Source: Bacteroidales bacterium UBA4230 (GTDB lineage: Bacteria; Bacteroidota; Bacteroidia; Bacteroidales; UBA932). From it: DNA of 53,096 nucleotides. Under the pieces are notes generated by a model, which was not told where the DNA came from, searched no databases, and saw only the letters and a list, made by a program, of their open reading frames with translations. Numbering within the stretch: position 1 is the first letter of the stretch; each line of letters starts with the position of its first letter. Made by a program: the position numbers and the translations under genes. Location of the stretch: positions 6,472 to 59,567 of the forward strand of contig DGXO01000008.1 in NCBI GenBank assembly GCA_002395605.1, given 5' to 3'. Positions 8,262 through 15,783 of this stretch are shown here, one piece after another.

Positions 8262-9254
8262 ATGACCACTATAACAGACATAGCCGCAGCACTCGGCATA
8301 ACCCCTTCAACTGTCTCTCGCGCCCTTGCCGGAAACCCCCGCGTCAAGGAAGAAACGCGCATCGCCGTACAGAAAAAAGCCGAAGAACTAGGCTATGAGC
8401 CAAACGTGGTGGCATCCAATCTAAGGAAGGGCCAGTCCCGGATTGTGGGCATAGTGGTCCCCCGCATTCACCGTGAGTTTTTCTCCAACGTTATCGGCGG
8501 CGCGGAAAACATCCTCAATCAGGCCGGATACAACGTCCTCATCTGCCAGACACTTGAGAGTTTCGACGCCGAAATAAAGGCCCTGAAGACACTCAAGAAT
8601 TACCGTGTGGCAGGCGTTCTCCTTTCCCACGCCATCAATTCCATGAGCGGGAAGCATGTGAAGGATATCCTGGGGTCCACTCCCCTTGTTCAGTTCGACC
8701 GCGTTTTCCCGGATCTTCCGGGCGCAAAGATTGTGGGCGCCAACTGCGAGGGCGCATACAAGGCCACCATGCACCTTATTGAATCCGGATACAGGAAGAT
8801 AGGCACACTTGCCGGATTCATGACCTCACAGGCGTATGTAGAACGCCTGGCAGGCTACCGCATGGCCCTGGAAGCCAGCGGCCTTCCCTATGACAACAGC
8901 ATAGTGTTCTACAACACCATCGTCCGTGAAACCGGCTATGAGGCCGCCCTCAAGGCAATAGAGGCAGGCTGCGACGCCCTCTACAGCTCCGGTGCCTTTT
9001 CGGCCCTTGGAGCAGTGGATGCACTCAAGGAAAAAGGGTTCAAAGGGGCCGATGAATTCGGCATTGTGGCCACCTCAAATGAAGGTTTCACGGGCCTCAT
9101 GAGCCCGTCCCTGAGCACTCTCAACCAGCATCCGTTTGAAATGGGAGAGGCTGCCGCACGCGCTTTCCTGGAAGGCCGCGTAGACACCCAGGTCATCCCC
9201 ATGGAACTCATCATAAGACAATCATCTAACAAAAACAATAAATGGCTAAAGTAG
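8262..9254 (+). CDS. LacI-family transcriptional regulator (predicted pectin/KDG regulator)
   Basis: 330 residues from the ATG at 8262. An upstream start at 8184 would place promoter and operator inside the gene, while TTITDIAAALGITPSTVSRA is the standard N-terminal LacI helix-turn-helix. Residues about 57-330 are the periplasmic-binding-protein-like effector domain (GIVVPRIHREFFSNVIGGAE onward). The last 13 bp overlap kdgK. Palindromes with the CAAACGTTTG core lie in front of this gene and of the divergent GH28 gene, so it probably controls both operons in response to a uronate catabolite such as KDG. That effector is inferred from gene context. Confidence 0.9.
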   Translation: MTTITDIAAALGITPSTVSRALAGNPRVKEETRIAVQKKAEELGYEPNVVASNLRKGQSRIVGIVVPRIHREFFSNVIGGAENILNQAGYNVLICQTLESFDAEIKALKTLKNYRVAGVLLSHAINSMSGKHVKDILGSTPLVQFDRVFPDLPGAKIVGANCEGAYKATMHLIESGYRKIGTLAGFMTSQAYVERLAGYRMALEASGLPYDNSIVFYNTIVRETGYEAALKAIEAGCDALYSSGAFSALGAVDALKEKGFKGADEFGIVATSNEGFTGLMSPSLSTLNQHPFEMGEAAARAFLEGRVDTQVIPMELIIRQSSNKNNKWLK

Positions 9255-10279
9255 TAACCTTCGGCGAAGTAATGCTTCGCCTCTCCACTCCTGGATACTT
9301 GAGGTTTTCCCAGGCTCATCAGTTTGACGCCACCTTCGGCGGCGGTGAAGCGAACGTAGCCGTCTCCCTGGCAAATTACGGCGTAGACGCCCACTTTGTA
9401 ACCCGTCTTCCCAAGAACGACATCGCCGACATGTGCACCGCAGAGCTCAAGGGCCTTGGCGTAAACCTTGACGGCGTAGTGTACGGCGGAGACCGCGTTG
9501 GCATCTATTACCTTGAAACCGGCGCAGTTGCACGCGGCTCCAAGGTTGTCTATGACCGTGCCCATTCGGCCATCTCTGAAATCCAGCCCGGCATGGTAAA
9601 CTGGAGGGAAGTCCTGAAGGGTGCCGACTGGTTCCACTGGACCGGCATCACTCCCGCCCTCTCACAGGGTGCGGCCGATGCCTGCCTGGAGGCCATCAAG
9701 ATTGCCAACGAAATGGGCGTGAAGGTTTCCTGTGACCTCAATTACCGCAAGAAACTCTGGAAATACGGGAAGAGCGCCTCTGAGGTAATGCCCGCCCTTG
9801 TGGAAGGCTGCGACCTCATCCTTGGTAACGAGGAAGACGCAGAGAAGGAATTCGGCATCAAGCCCGAAGGCTTCGACGCAGAAAAGACCGGCGGCGAAAT
9901 CGACCAGACCGCCTTTGTGAGCGTCTGCCGCCAGCTCATGGAGAAATTCCCCCGCTGCAAGAAGGTTGCCGTTACCCTCCGCGGTTCCATCAACGCCAAC
10001 CACAACACCTGGGGCGGTGTGCTCTATGACGGCAAAACACTCTGGCAGTCAAAGCGCTACGACATCACCCACATCGTTGACCGCGTTGGCGGCGGAGACT
10101 CCTTCATGGGCGGCCTCCTGTACGGCCTCATCACCTATCCCACAGACCAGGAAGCCATTGAGTTCGCCGCTGCCGCTTCCTGCCTCAAGCACACCATCAT
10201 CGGAGACTACAACCGCGTAACCGTGGCCGAAGTTGAAGGCCTCATGGCGGGTGGCGGTTCAGGACGTGTAAGTCGTTAA
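9242..10279 (+). CDS. kdgK: 2-keto-3-deoxygluconate kinase (PfkB family)
   Basis: 345 residues, a normal length for KDG kinase. The PfkB fold is clear: FGEVMLRLSTPG at the N-terminus, TFGGGEANVAVSLANYG (substrate/Gly-rich segment) and the C-terminal signature DRVGGGDSFMGGLLYGL with the catalytic Asp. The enzyme phosphorylates 2-keto-3-deoxygluconate to KDPG in the cytoplasm. It overlaps lacI by 13 bp and lies 5 bp before the KDPG aldolase gene, so substrate and product fit the neighbours and the divergent pectin operon. Other PfkB sugar kinases are possible in principle, but the aldolase next door makes KDG the best call. Confidence 0.9.
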   Translation: MAKVVTFGEVMLRLSTPGYLRFSQAHQFDATFGGGEANVAVSLANYGVDAHFVTRLPKNDIADMCTAELKGLGVNLDGVVYGGDRVGIYYLETGAVARGSKVVYDRAHSAISEIQPGMVNWREVLKGADWFHWTGITPALSQGAADACLEAIKIANEMGVKVSCDLNYRKKLWKYGKSASEVMPALVEGCDLILGNEEDAEKEFGIKPEGFDAEKTGGEIDQTAFVSVCRQLMEKFPRCKKVAVTLRGSINANHNTWGGVLYDGKTLWQSKRYDITHIVDRVGGGDSFMGGLLYGLITYPTDQEAIEFAAAASCLKHTIIGDYNRVTVAEVEGLMAGGGSGRVSR

Positions 10280-10284
10280 TAACT

Positions 10285-10947
10285 ATGAGTAAATTCAATA
10301 AAATAGATACTATCAGTATCATCAGAAACACCGGAATAGTGCCGGTGTTCTACAACAAGGACGTGGAACTCACCAAGAAGGTGGTGAAAGCCTGCTACGA
10401 CGGCGGAATCCGCGCATTTGAATTCACAAACCGCGGAGACGGCGCACACAAGGTATTTGAGGAACTCATTGCCTTTGTAAGGGCCAAATGCCCTGAAATG
10501 GCCCTTGGTGCAGGCACCATCCTGGATGCCCCCACCGCAGCTCTCTACATCCAGATGGGTGCCGATTTCCTGGTATCTCCCTGCTGCGTAGATGAGGTAA
10601 TCACCCTTGCAAACCGTCGTGGAATCCCCTACAGCCCCGGATGCGGCACTGTCACTGAGATTGTGCATGCACAGGAGCGCGGCTGCGACCTTGTGAAGGT
10701 GTTCCCGGCAGGCACCGTCGGCGGCCCCGCATTTGTGAAAAACATCCTTGCTCCCCTGCCCTGGGCCATGGTCATGTGCACCGGTGCAGTTGAGCCCACA
10801 GAGGACAACCTCAAGGCATGGGCGAAGAGCGGCGTCACCGCCGTGGGCATGGGTTCCAAGCTCTTCCCCAAGGAGGTTATCGCCGCCGGAAACTGGGCCG
10901 CAATCTCCGAACTTTGCAAAAAATCCCTGGGCTGGTTCAAGCAGTGA
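10285..10947 (+). CDS. eda: KDPG aldolase (bifunctional 4-hydroxy-2-oxoglutarate/KDPG aldolase family)
   Basis: 220 residues. The class I aldolase family is seen in GIVPVFYNKDVELTKKVVKA, GIRAFEFTNRGDGAHKVFEE (catalytic Glu region), GAGTILDAPTAALYIQMGAD, FLVSPCCVDEVI and DLVKVFPAGTVGGPAFVKNI, which holds the Schiff-base Lys. It cleaves KDPG to pyruvate and glyceraldehyde-3-phosphate. It lies 5 bp downstream of kdgK and ends the three-gene operon. The next gene, queA, starts 51 bp later and is functionally unrelated. Confidence 0.93.
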   Translation: MSKFNKIDTISIIRNTGIVPVFYNKDVELTKKVVKACYDGGIRAFEFTNRGDGAHKVFEELIAFVRAKCPEMALGAGTILDAPTAALYIQMGADFLVSPCCVDEVITLANRRGIPYSPGCGTVTEIVHAQERGCDLVKVFPAGTVGGPAFVKNILAPLPWAMVMCTGAVEPTEDNLKAWAKSGVTAVGMGSKLFPKEVIAAGNWAAISELCKKSLGWFKQ

Positions 10948-10998
10948 AACTTTTTTGCAGTGAGAGCCGTATTATAAAAGTATCGACTTTAACTGCAA

Positions 10999-12048
10999 AT
11001 GAAACTTTCGCAATTCAACTTCGAGCTCCCCAAGGAGCGCATTGCATCTGAGCCCACCCGCTGGAGGGACGAAGCCCGCCTCATGGTGCTCCATAAGAAC
11101 ACCGGAGAGATAGAGCACAGGCTCTTCAAGGACATCATAGACTATTTCGGCAAAGGAGACATCTTTGTACTTAATGACACAAAGGTGTTTCCTTCCCGTA
11201 TGTACGGCAAGAAGGAAAAGACCGGCGCAGACATCATGGTCCTCCTCCTCAGGGAACTCAACCGTGAGCAGCGCCTCTGGGACGTGATCGTGGATCCCGC
11301 CCGTAAAATCCGTATCGGCAACAAACTCTACTTCGGAGAGGACGAAAGCCTTGTGGCAGAGGTAATTGACAACACCACTTCCCGTGGCCGAACCCTTCGT
11401 TTCCTCTTCGACGGCACCTACGAGGAATTCAAGGAAACCCTCTTCGGCCTTGGAGAGCCTTATGTGCCTGAATGGGTAAAGGAAAAGGTTACCCCGGAAG
11501 ACACAGAGAACTACCAGACAATTTTTGCAAAGCACGAGGGCGCGGTTAGCGCTCCGGCAGCCGGCCTGCACTTCTCCAGGGAACTATTCAACCGCATGAT
11601 TCTCAAGGACATTGAGAAAACATTCATCACCGTACACATGGGTATCGGCCACTTCCGTACAGTGGATGTGGAGGACCTTTCCAAGCACAGGATGGATTCC
11701 GAGCGCCTTATCATCCCGGAAGACGCCGCGGCCGCCATCAACAAGGCCAAGCGTTCCGGCAAGAAGGTGGTCGCAATTGGTGCAACCGTCATGAGGGGCC
11801 TGGAAACCTATGTCACCACCACCCACGAGGTAAATCCGTTTGACGGCTGGACCAACAAGTTCATCTTCCCTCCGTACCAGTATTCGGTGCCGGATGCCAT
11901 TGTGTCCAACTTCCATCTTCCGGAAAGCACCATGCTCATGAGCGTGGCCGCATTCGGCGGATACAAGCCTGTTATGGCAGCCTACGAGGAGGCCCTCAAG
12001 GAAGGCTACAGGTTCGGCCCTTACGGAGACGCCCTCCTGGTCCTGTAG
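10999..12048 (+). CDS. queA: S-adenosylmethionine:tRNA ribosyltransferase-isomerase
   Basis: 349 residues, the usual size for QueA. Recognisable motifs are MKLSQFNFELPKERIASEP, DIFVLNDTKVFPSRMYGKK, APAAGLHFSRELFNRM, THMGIGHFRTV-like VHMGIGHFRTVDVED and VSNFHLPESTMLMSVAAFGG. The enzyme moves the ribosyl part of SAM onto 7-aminomethyl-7-deazaguanine in tRNA to give epoxyqueuosine. The start codon fits the conserved N-terminus exactly. No other queuosine gene is nearby. A strong hairpin terminator follows at 12113-12151. Confidence 0.95.
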   Translation: MKLSQFNFELPKERIASEPTRWRDEARLMVLHKNTGEIEHRLFKDIIDYFGKGDIFVLNDTKVFPSRMYGKKEKTGADIMVLLLRELNREQRLWDVIVDPARKIRIGNKLYFGEDESLVAEVIDNTTSRGRTLRFLFDGTYEEFKETLFGLGEPYVPEWVKEKVTPEDTENYQTIFAKHEGAVSAPAAGLHFSRELFNRMILKDIEKTFITVHMGIGHFRTVDVEDLSKHRMDSERLIIPEDAAAAINKAKRSGKKVVAIGATVMRGLETYVTTTHEVNPFDGWTNKFIFPPYQYSVPDAIVSNFHLPESTMLMSVAAFGGYKPVMAAYEEALKEGYRFGPYGDALLVL

Positions 12049-12112
12049 TTTTTACCTTAAACAGCCGTATCTTTTTTTAAGGATTCTGTTGTTTTAGCAA
12101 AATATTCACGTG

Positions 12113-12151
12113 AAACAACGCTTTCTTTTACGGGAGAGCGTTGTTTTTTTT
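12113..12151 (+). terminator. Rho-independent terminator after queA
   Basis: AAACAACGCT (12113-12122) pairs with AGCGTTGTTT (12137-12146), the stem extends inward by three pairs, and a run of T follows to 12151. It separates queA from dprA. Confidence 0.85.
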
Positions 12152-12161
12152 GTTTATGGCA

Positions 12162-12169
12162 TATCTTTG
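12162..12169 (+). promoter_or_regulatory. -7 box of dprA with very short leader
   Basis: TATCTTTG matches TAnnTTTG and ends 5 bp before the ATG at 12175. The mRNA would be leaderless or nearly so. The -33 element is weak (GTTG, 18 bp upstream). Confidence 0.55.
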
Positions 12170-12174
12170 AGGCC

Positions 12175-13407
12175 ATGAACTACACCGACGAACACGCGGC
12201 GCTGTGCGCCCTGAACAAGATTTTCGGGTATCATCCCGCCATTGCCCTCTCTCTCATGGAAAAGGCCGGCAGCGCCATGGCGCTTTTTGGCCCTGTCATT
12301 TCGAGCGCTCCCACTGTCATTTCGAGCGCTTCCACTGTCATTTCGAGCGAAGCCACTGTCATTTCGAGCGAAGTCGAGAAATCTCCTCACCCCGAGCTCC
12401 TTTCCCAGCTGACGCCTTCGGCCCTGGAGTGGGCGCGCACGGAACTCTCCACTCTGGAGGCCCGCGGATTCCGCTTTGTCTCAATCATTGACGAGGACTA
12501 CCCGGAGGCACTACGGGAATGCGACGGGCCGCCTATCGGCCTTTATCTTAACGGAAGTTCATCGCCTACTGAAATATTCGGGATGAGGCCAATGATAGCG
12601 TTTGTGGGCACGCGGGACATCAGCCCATACGGGCAGCTTTGGTGTCAGAAACTGGTGAGGGCCCTTGCCGAAGCCCCGGTGCAGCCCTGTATCGTGAGCG
12701 GCATGGCCATGGGGGCCGACGGCATTGCCCACCGGACCGCGCTGGAATGCGGACTGCCAACCGTTGGGGTCATGGCTACGGGGATAGACAGCATTTACCC
12801 GTGGCAACACGAGAAACTGGCCATGGAAATTGTCTCGCGCCCGGGGTGCGGCCTTGTGACCGACTATCCCCTCCGGACATCGCCGGTGGCGCTTAATTTC
12901 CTTCGGCGAAACAGGATAATCGCCGGGCTTGTTTCGGCCGTAGTGGTGGTTGAATCCAAAAGCCGGGGCGGCTCCCTCATGACCGCAAAGTATGCCTGTG
13001 AGTACAACCGGGAACTGTTTGCGCTACCTGGAAGGATAGACGACGCCCGTTCGGCCGGCTGCAACTCCCTCATCCACGCCCAGATGGCCCGTATCATCAC
13101 GTCTCCGGAAGAGCTGGTGGGGGAACTGGGGCTTGGACGCCTTTCCCGCGGTCCGGGCGGCTCCTGGGCTGCCGGGGCCGAGGCATCGCTGCGGAGCATC
13201 CTGGCCCGGAAATACGGGGAAGGTTCGGCCCAGGTGTACATCGGGGACCTTGTGCGGGATAACACCGGCATCACCGTGGACGCCATTGCCGCCCGGCTCC
13301 ACCTCCCCCACCAGGACGCCCTCACCGCCGTCGCCCTGATGGAAGCCGATGGCATCCTCTCCACCGACATCCTCGGCCGCTGCTCCCTCTCTGCAAATTA
13401 TGCATGA
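12175..13407 (+). CDS. dprA: DNA processing protein DprA with in-frame repeat insert
   Basis: 410 residues, longer than typical DprA proteins of this phylum (about 370). The Rossmann-like DprA core has IAFVGTRDISPYGQLW, IVSGMAMGADGIAHRTALE, PTVGVMATGIDSIYPWQHEK, FLRRNRIIAGLVSAVVVVES and YACEYNRELFALPGRIDDA. The C-terminal part (about 340-410) is a winged-helix-like domain. DprA loads RecA on incoming single-stranded DNA during transformation. Residues 40-71 are four tandem VISS-type units (VISSAPT, VISSAST, VISSEAT, VISSEVEK) coded by a dispersed nucleotide repeat at 12294-12385, placed in the N-terminal region before the core. Sequence on both sides is intact, so the protein is probably functional. 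Confidence 0.93.
   Translation: MNYTDEHAALCALNKIFGYHPAIALSLMEKAGSAMALFGPVISSAPTVISSASTVISSEATVISSEVEKSPHPELLSQLTPSALEWARTELSTLEARGFRFVSIIDEDYPEALRECDGPPIGLYLNGSSSPTEIFGMRPMIAFVGTRDISPYGQLWCQKLVRALAEAPVQPCIVSGMAMGADGIAHRTALECGLPTVGVMATGIDSIYPWQHEKLAMEIVSRPGCGLVTDYPLRTSPVALNFLRRNRIIAGLVSAVVVVESKSRGGSLMTAKYACEYNRELFALPGRIDDARSAGCNSLIHAQMARIITSPEELVGELGLGRLSRGPGGSWAAGAEASLRSILARKYGEGSAQVYIGDLVRDNTGITVDAIAARLHLPHQDALTAVALMEADGILSTDILGRCSLSANYA
12294..12385 (+). repeat. Four tandem 21-nt units of the TGTCATTTCGAGCG repeat inside dprA
   Basis: Units start at 12294, 12315, 12336 and 12357, each opening TGTCATTTCGAGCG; the last runs on to GAAGTCGAGAAATCTC. The 21-nt period keeps the frame. The last unit is identical over 29 bases to the intergenic copy at 38735-38763. 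Confidence 0.9.
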
Positions 13408-13451
13408 GGGGGGGCTATGGTGAGGCGGGGCTACTGTGAGGGCGGGGGGGG
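13408..13451 (+). repeat. G-rich tract after dprA
   Basis: Directly after the dprA stop, runs of 7, 4 and 8 G are separated by CTATGG and CTACTGTGAG-like spacers that repeat imperfectly. The tract could form a G-quadruplex on the plus strand. It borders the first RAYT-type repeat unit. Confidence 0.5.
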
Positions 13452-13653
13452 CTGGACCTGGTCCAAAGCATATTTGGACGGGGTGTAATCAATTTCTGGA
13501 CGAGGTGGAAAAACAATGGCTGGACCTGGTCCAAGCACCATGCACTATAGATACCTCAGATGCACAGTCGGTGGACCTGGTCCACGACATAAAATCGCAC
13601 CTCGGCCGAAAAGACGCCACACCCAGGCACAATATGGCCTGGACCTGGTCCAG
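13452..13653 (+). repeat. RAYT-associated repeat unit, copy 1
   Basis: It carries the 11-bp palindrome GGACCTGGTCC at 13454, 13522, 13573 and 13641. These offsets (2, 70, 121, 189) are exactly those of copies 2 and 3. Its fourth palindrome is also the first of copy 2, so the two units are in tandem with a 187-bp period. It differs from copy 2 at about nine positions over the first 160 bp. Confidence 0.88.
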
Positions 13654-13840
13654 GGCATATTTGGACGGGGTATGATTAGTTTCCGGACGAGGTGGAAAAA
13701 CAATGGCTGGACCTGGTCCAAGCACCATGCACTACAGATACCTCAGATGCACAGTCGGTGGACCTGGTCCACGACATAAAATCGCACCTCGGCCAAAAAG
13801 ATACGACACTTCGGCCAAAAACCCTTTGGACCAGGTCCAA
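13639..13840 (+). repeat. RAYT-associated repeat unit, copy 2 (left flank of the transposase gene)
   Basis: This 202-bp unit has GGACCTGGTCC at 13641, 13709 and 13760 and the inverted form GGACCAGGTCC at 13828. It is about 97% identical to copy 3 at 14938-15139 over the first 160 bp, in the same orientation and of the same length, so the transposase gene sits between direct repeats. Confidence 0.9.
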
Positions 13841-13938
13841 CTAAGACCGAGATTACTAACCAGACTAAACACAACTTAGTCGGTCTTTACCAAATGATTA
13901 TTTAACAACAGGTCATACAACATAAAAAGTTTTTGAAC

Positions 13939-14850
13939 ATGAAACGAATTGTCTACAGAAAACTCCCCTCAGGCGACTTCGCCAACGTACAACCCTATCA
14001 TGTGAGCATGAAAGGACTGGAAACCGCCATTCTCTGTCGCGATGAAGAGGACTACGGCGTACTGGTAAAATATACTGCCATCTGTGCGCACAGAAAGAAT
14101 ATTATTGTCATTATCTATGTTGCTGTGTCGAACCATTGTCACGCAGCAGTTTTAGCCAAATCATACACTGACGCATATGCTTTTGCCGAGGAATTGAAGC
14201 GCATGTACGCCCAGTGGGTTTACAGTAAATACCGTGAGAAAAAGCTACTTAAGGGTGTAGATGTCCAAGCCTTGATGCTGGATAATGACAACTATGTGAG
14301 AAATGCACTGGCATATATTCCACGAAATGCTTCTGACAACGGAAAACCAATAGACGCTTATAAGTGGAGCGGATTCCAGGCCATGTTCTCCGAAACAAAG
14401 CGGCGTGGTCTTCCCGTGAGCAAGTTCACAAGACGCGAGCAGGATCGGGTCTTGCATTCACGAGAAGATCTTAAAGAAGTTGATTGGGAAATAGATGGCT
14501 ATGGCGAACTTATCCCCGAGTCCTTCTGCGACGTCGATTACTTGGAGCAGGTTTTCAACAACGACCAGGCTTATTGGCTCAGAATGGTTGGAGGAGTCAA
14601 TACTGCCGAAATGGAGGAAAAGCTGGTTGAGGCACCCAGAAGGATGCTTCCGGACAGTGAGTTTTATAAAGTAGTATCGGATATCTGCGACAGATGGTTC
14701 CAAACTGCCTTGAAGGATTTGCCGATAGAAAAGAAGAAACGTCTCCTGCCATTTCTTTGGCGCAGCCGGAAAACAACCCCTAACCAGCTTGCAAGAGTGC
14801 TGGGACTAGACAGGGCCGATGTCAGGAATGCCCTTAGGGCAAAGGCTTAA
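13939..14850 (+). CDS. REP-associated tyrosine transposase (RAYT), Y1/HUH family
   Basis: 303 residues from the ATG at 13939. The N-terminal part (about 1-135) is a Y1-type transposase domain: the HUH motif is His66-Cys-His68 in SNHCHAAVLA, and Tyr126 in ALAYIPRN is the likely nucleophile, matching the YIxxN segment of RAYT proteins. The C-terminal 45 residues (LPFLWRSRKTTPNQLARVLG onward) look like a helix-turn-helix DNA-binding domain. RAYTs are single-copy relatives of IS200/IS605 transposases that act on short palindromic REP sequences. Direct repeats full of GGACCTGGTCC palindromes flank it on both sides, the expected substrate arrangement. The gene is more AT-rich than its neighbours, which suggests transfer. 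No stop or frameshift is seen, so it may be active. Confidence 0.88.
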   Translation: MKRIVYRKLPSGDFANVQPYHVSMKGLETAILCRDEEDYGVLVKYTAICAHRKNIIVIIYVAVSNHCHAAVLAKSYTDAYAFAEELKRMYAQWVYSKYREKKLLKGVDVQALMLDNDNYVRNALAYIPRNASDNGKPIDAYKWSGFQAMFSETKRRGLPVSKFTRREQDRVLHSREDLKEVDWEIDGYGELIPESFCDVDYLEQVFNNDQAYWLRMVGGVNTAEMEEKLVEAPRRMLPDSEFYKVVSDICDRWFQTALKDLPIEKKKRLLPFLWRSRKTTPNQLARVLGLDRADVRNALRAKA

Positions 14851-14937
14851 ACTCCATAACAGCATCGGCGACATCTTGATTTATCTAAACTAGAATTAAA
14901 GCCACAGCCCATATCTCGGCCGAGTTGAGACCCGCAT

Positions 14938-15139
14938 CTGGACCTGGTCCAGGGCATATTTGGACGGAGTATGATTAGTTTCCGGACGAGGTGGAAAAAC
15001 AATGGCTGGACCTGGTCCAAGCACCATGCACTACAGATAGCTCTGATGCACAGTCGGTGGACCTGGTCCACGGCATAAAATCACACCTCGGCCAAAAAGA
15101 CGCAACACCTCGACCAAATACCCCTTGGACCAGGTCCAA
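14938..15139 (+). repeat. RAYT-associated repeat unit, copy 3 (right flank)
   Basis: This 202-bp unit has GGACCTGGTCC at 14940, 15008 and 15059 and GGACCAGGTCC at 15127, spaced identically to copy 2. It is in direct orientation to copies 1 and 2. The 14851-14937 stretch before it has no recognisable feature. Confidence 0.9.
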
Positions 15140-15140
15140 C

Positions 15141-15229
15141 GTGGAGCAACATGGTCTAAAGTAGAGCATCGTGGTCCATCGTGATCCATCGTAGAGCATC
15201 GTGGTCCATCGTGATCCAACGTGGAGCAT
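15141..15229 (+). repeat. 30-bp tandem repeat next to the RAYT island
   Basis: Two nearly identical 30-bp units, 15161-15190 and 15191-15220, open GTAGAGCATCGTGGTCCATC and differ at one base. Partial, degenerate units flank them (GTGGAGCA at 15141 and 15221). There are no spacers between units. Confidence 0.85.
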
Positions 15230-15293
15230 ACCAGAAAAATGATTGCATCCGCGAACAAATATGTACGATAAAGCCCCCCTCCCTCAAAAACCA

Positions 15294-15324
15294 TTTGAAA
15301 TACCGGCCGAATAGGGTATCTTTG
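15294..15324 (+). promoter_or_regulatory. Promoter of the PAS-domain gene
   Basis: TTTG at 15294-15297, a 19-bp spacer and TATCTTTG at 15317-15324 match the Bacteroidota consensus perfectly. The ATG follows 18 bp later at 15343. Confidence 0.82.
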
Positions 15325-15342
15325 CAGAAAACCTGCATAATT

Positions 15343-15690
15343 ATGAAAAGAGACTACTTTGAAGGTGTGGACGTGGCCGTAACCATCTGCGCAAAGGACG
15401 GAACCATCCTGGACATGAACGGGAAATCACGGAAGACTTTCCTCAAGGATGGGAAAAGCATAATCGGCCAGAATGTACTGGACTGCCATCCGGAGCCTGC
15501 GCGCACCATGCTGGCCGATATGCTGGCAAACCCCAGGAACAACGTTTATACCGTTGAGAAAGAGGGCGTAAAGAAGCTCATTTTCCAGACCCCCTGGTAC
15601 GACGGAGACGAGTATGCCGGCTTTATGGAGCTCTCAATGGTACTCCCGGAGGTTATTCCCAACCGAGTAAGGAAACCTGCCTCTCACTGA
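15343..15690 (+). CDS. Small single-domain PAS protein
   Basis: 115 residues from the ATG at 15343. An open frame extends upstream to 15181, but that part lies in repeats and in the promoter. The chain reads as one PAS fold: VAVTICAKDGTILDMNGKSR (first strands), a helical connector with IIGQNVLDCHPEPARTMLAD, then VEKEGVKKLIFQTPWYDGDE and the last strand YAGFMELSMVLPEVIP. No kinase, cyclase or HTH is attached, so it may be a stand-alone sensor or ligand-binding protein with a partner elsewhere. It has its own promoter and lies just outside the RAYT island. The ligand is unknown. Confidence 0.78.
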   Translation: MKRDYFEGVDVAVTICAKDGTILDMNGKSRKTFLKDGKSIIGQNVLDCHPEPARTMLADMLANPRNNVYTVEKEGVKKLIFQTPWYDGDEYAGFMELSMVLPEVIPNRVRKPASH

Positions 15691-15748
15691 ATACACAGGT
15701 CGGCAAGCAATACGATGTCACAATCGGCCGAATTTCGCAAATATTTAT

Positions 15749-15756
15749 TATATTTG
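15749..15756 (+). promoter_or_regulatory. -7 box of the unknown membrane lipoprotein gene
   Basis: TATATTTG matches TAnnTTTG and lies 27 bp before the ATG at 15784. A TTTG at the right distance is not seen. Confidence 0.5.
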
Positions 15757-15783
15757 TAGACAACAAGTTAACCGATTGTTCCC

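Noticed and set aside
13436..13779. Short proteins coded by the repeat region (frames at 13436-13675 and 13516-13779, and similar ones at 14975-15338)
   Set aside because: They are translations of the palindromic units in several frames and on both strands, with no start signal or conserved domain.
13452..13840. CRISPR or integron attC array formed by the GGACCTGGTCC sites
   Set aside because: The intervals are themselves repeated between units and are not unique; no integrase gene is present, whereas a RAYT gene is.
15141..15229. CRISPR array
   Set aside because: The 30-bp units are directly adjacent with no unique spacers, and no cas gene is near.
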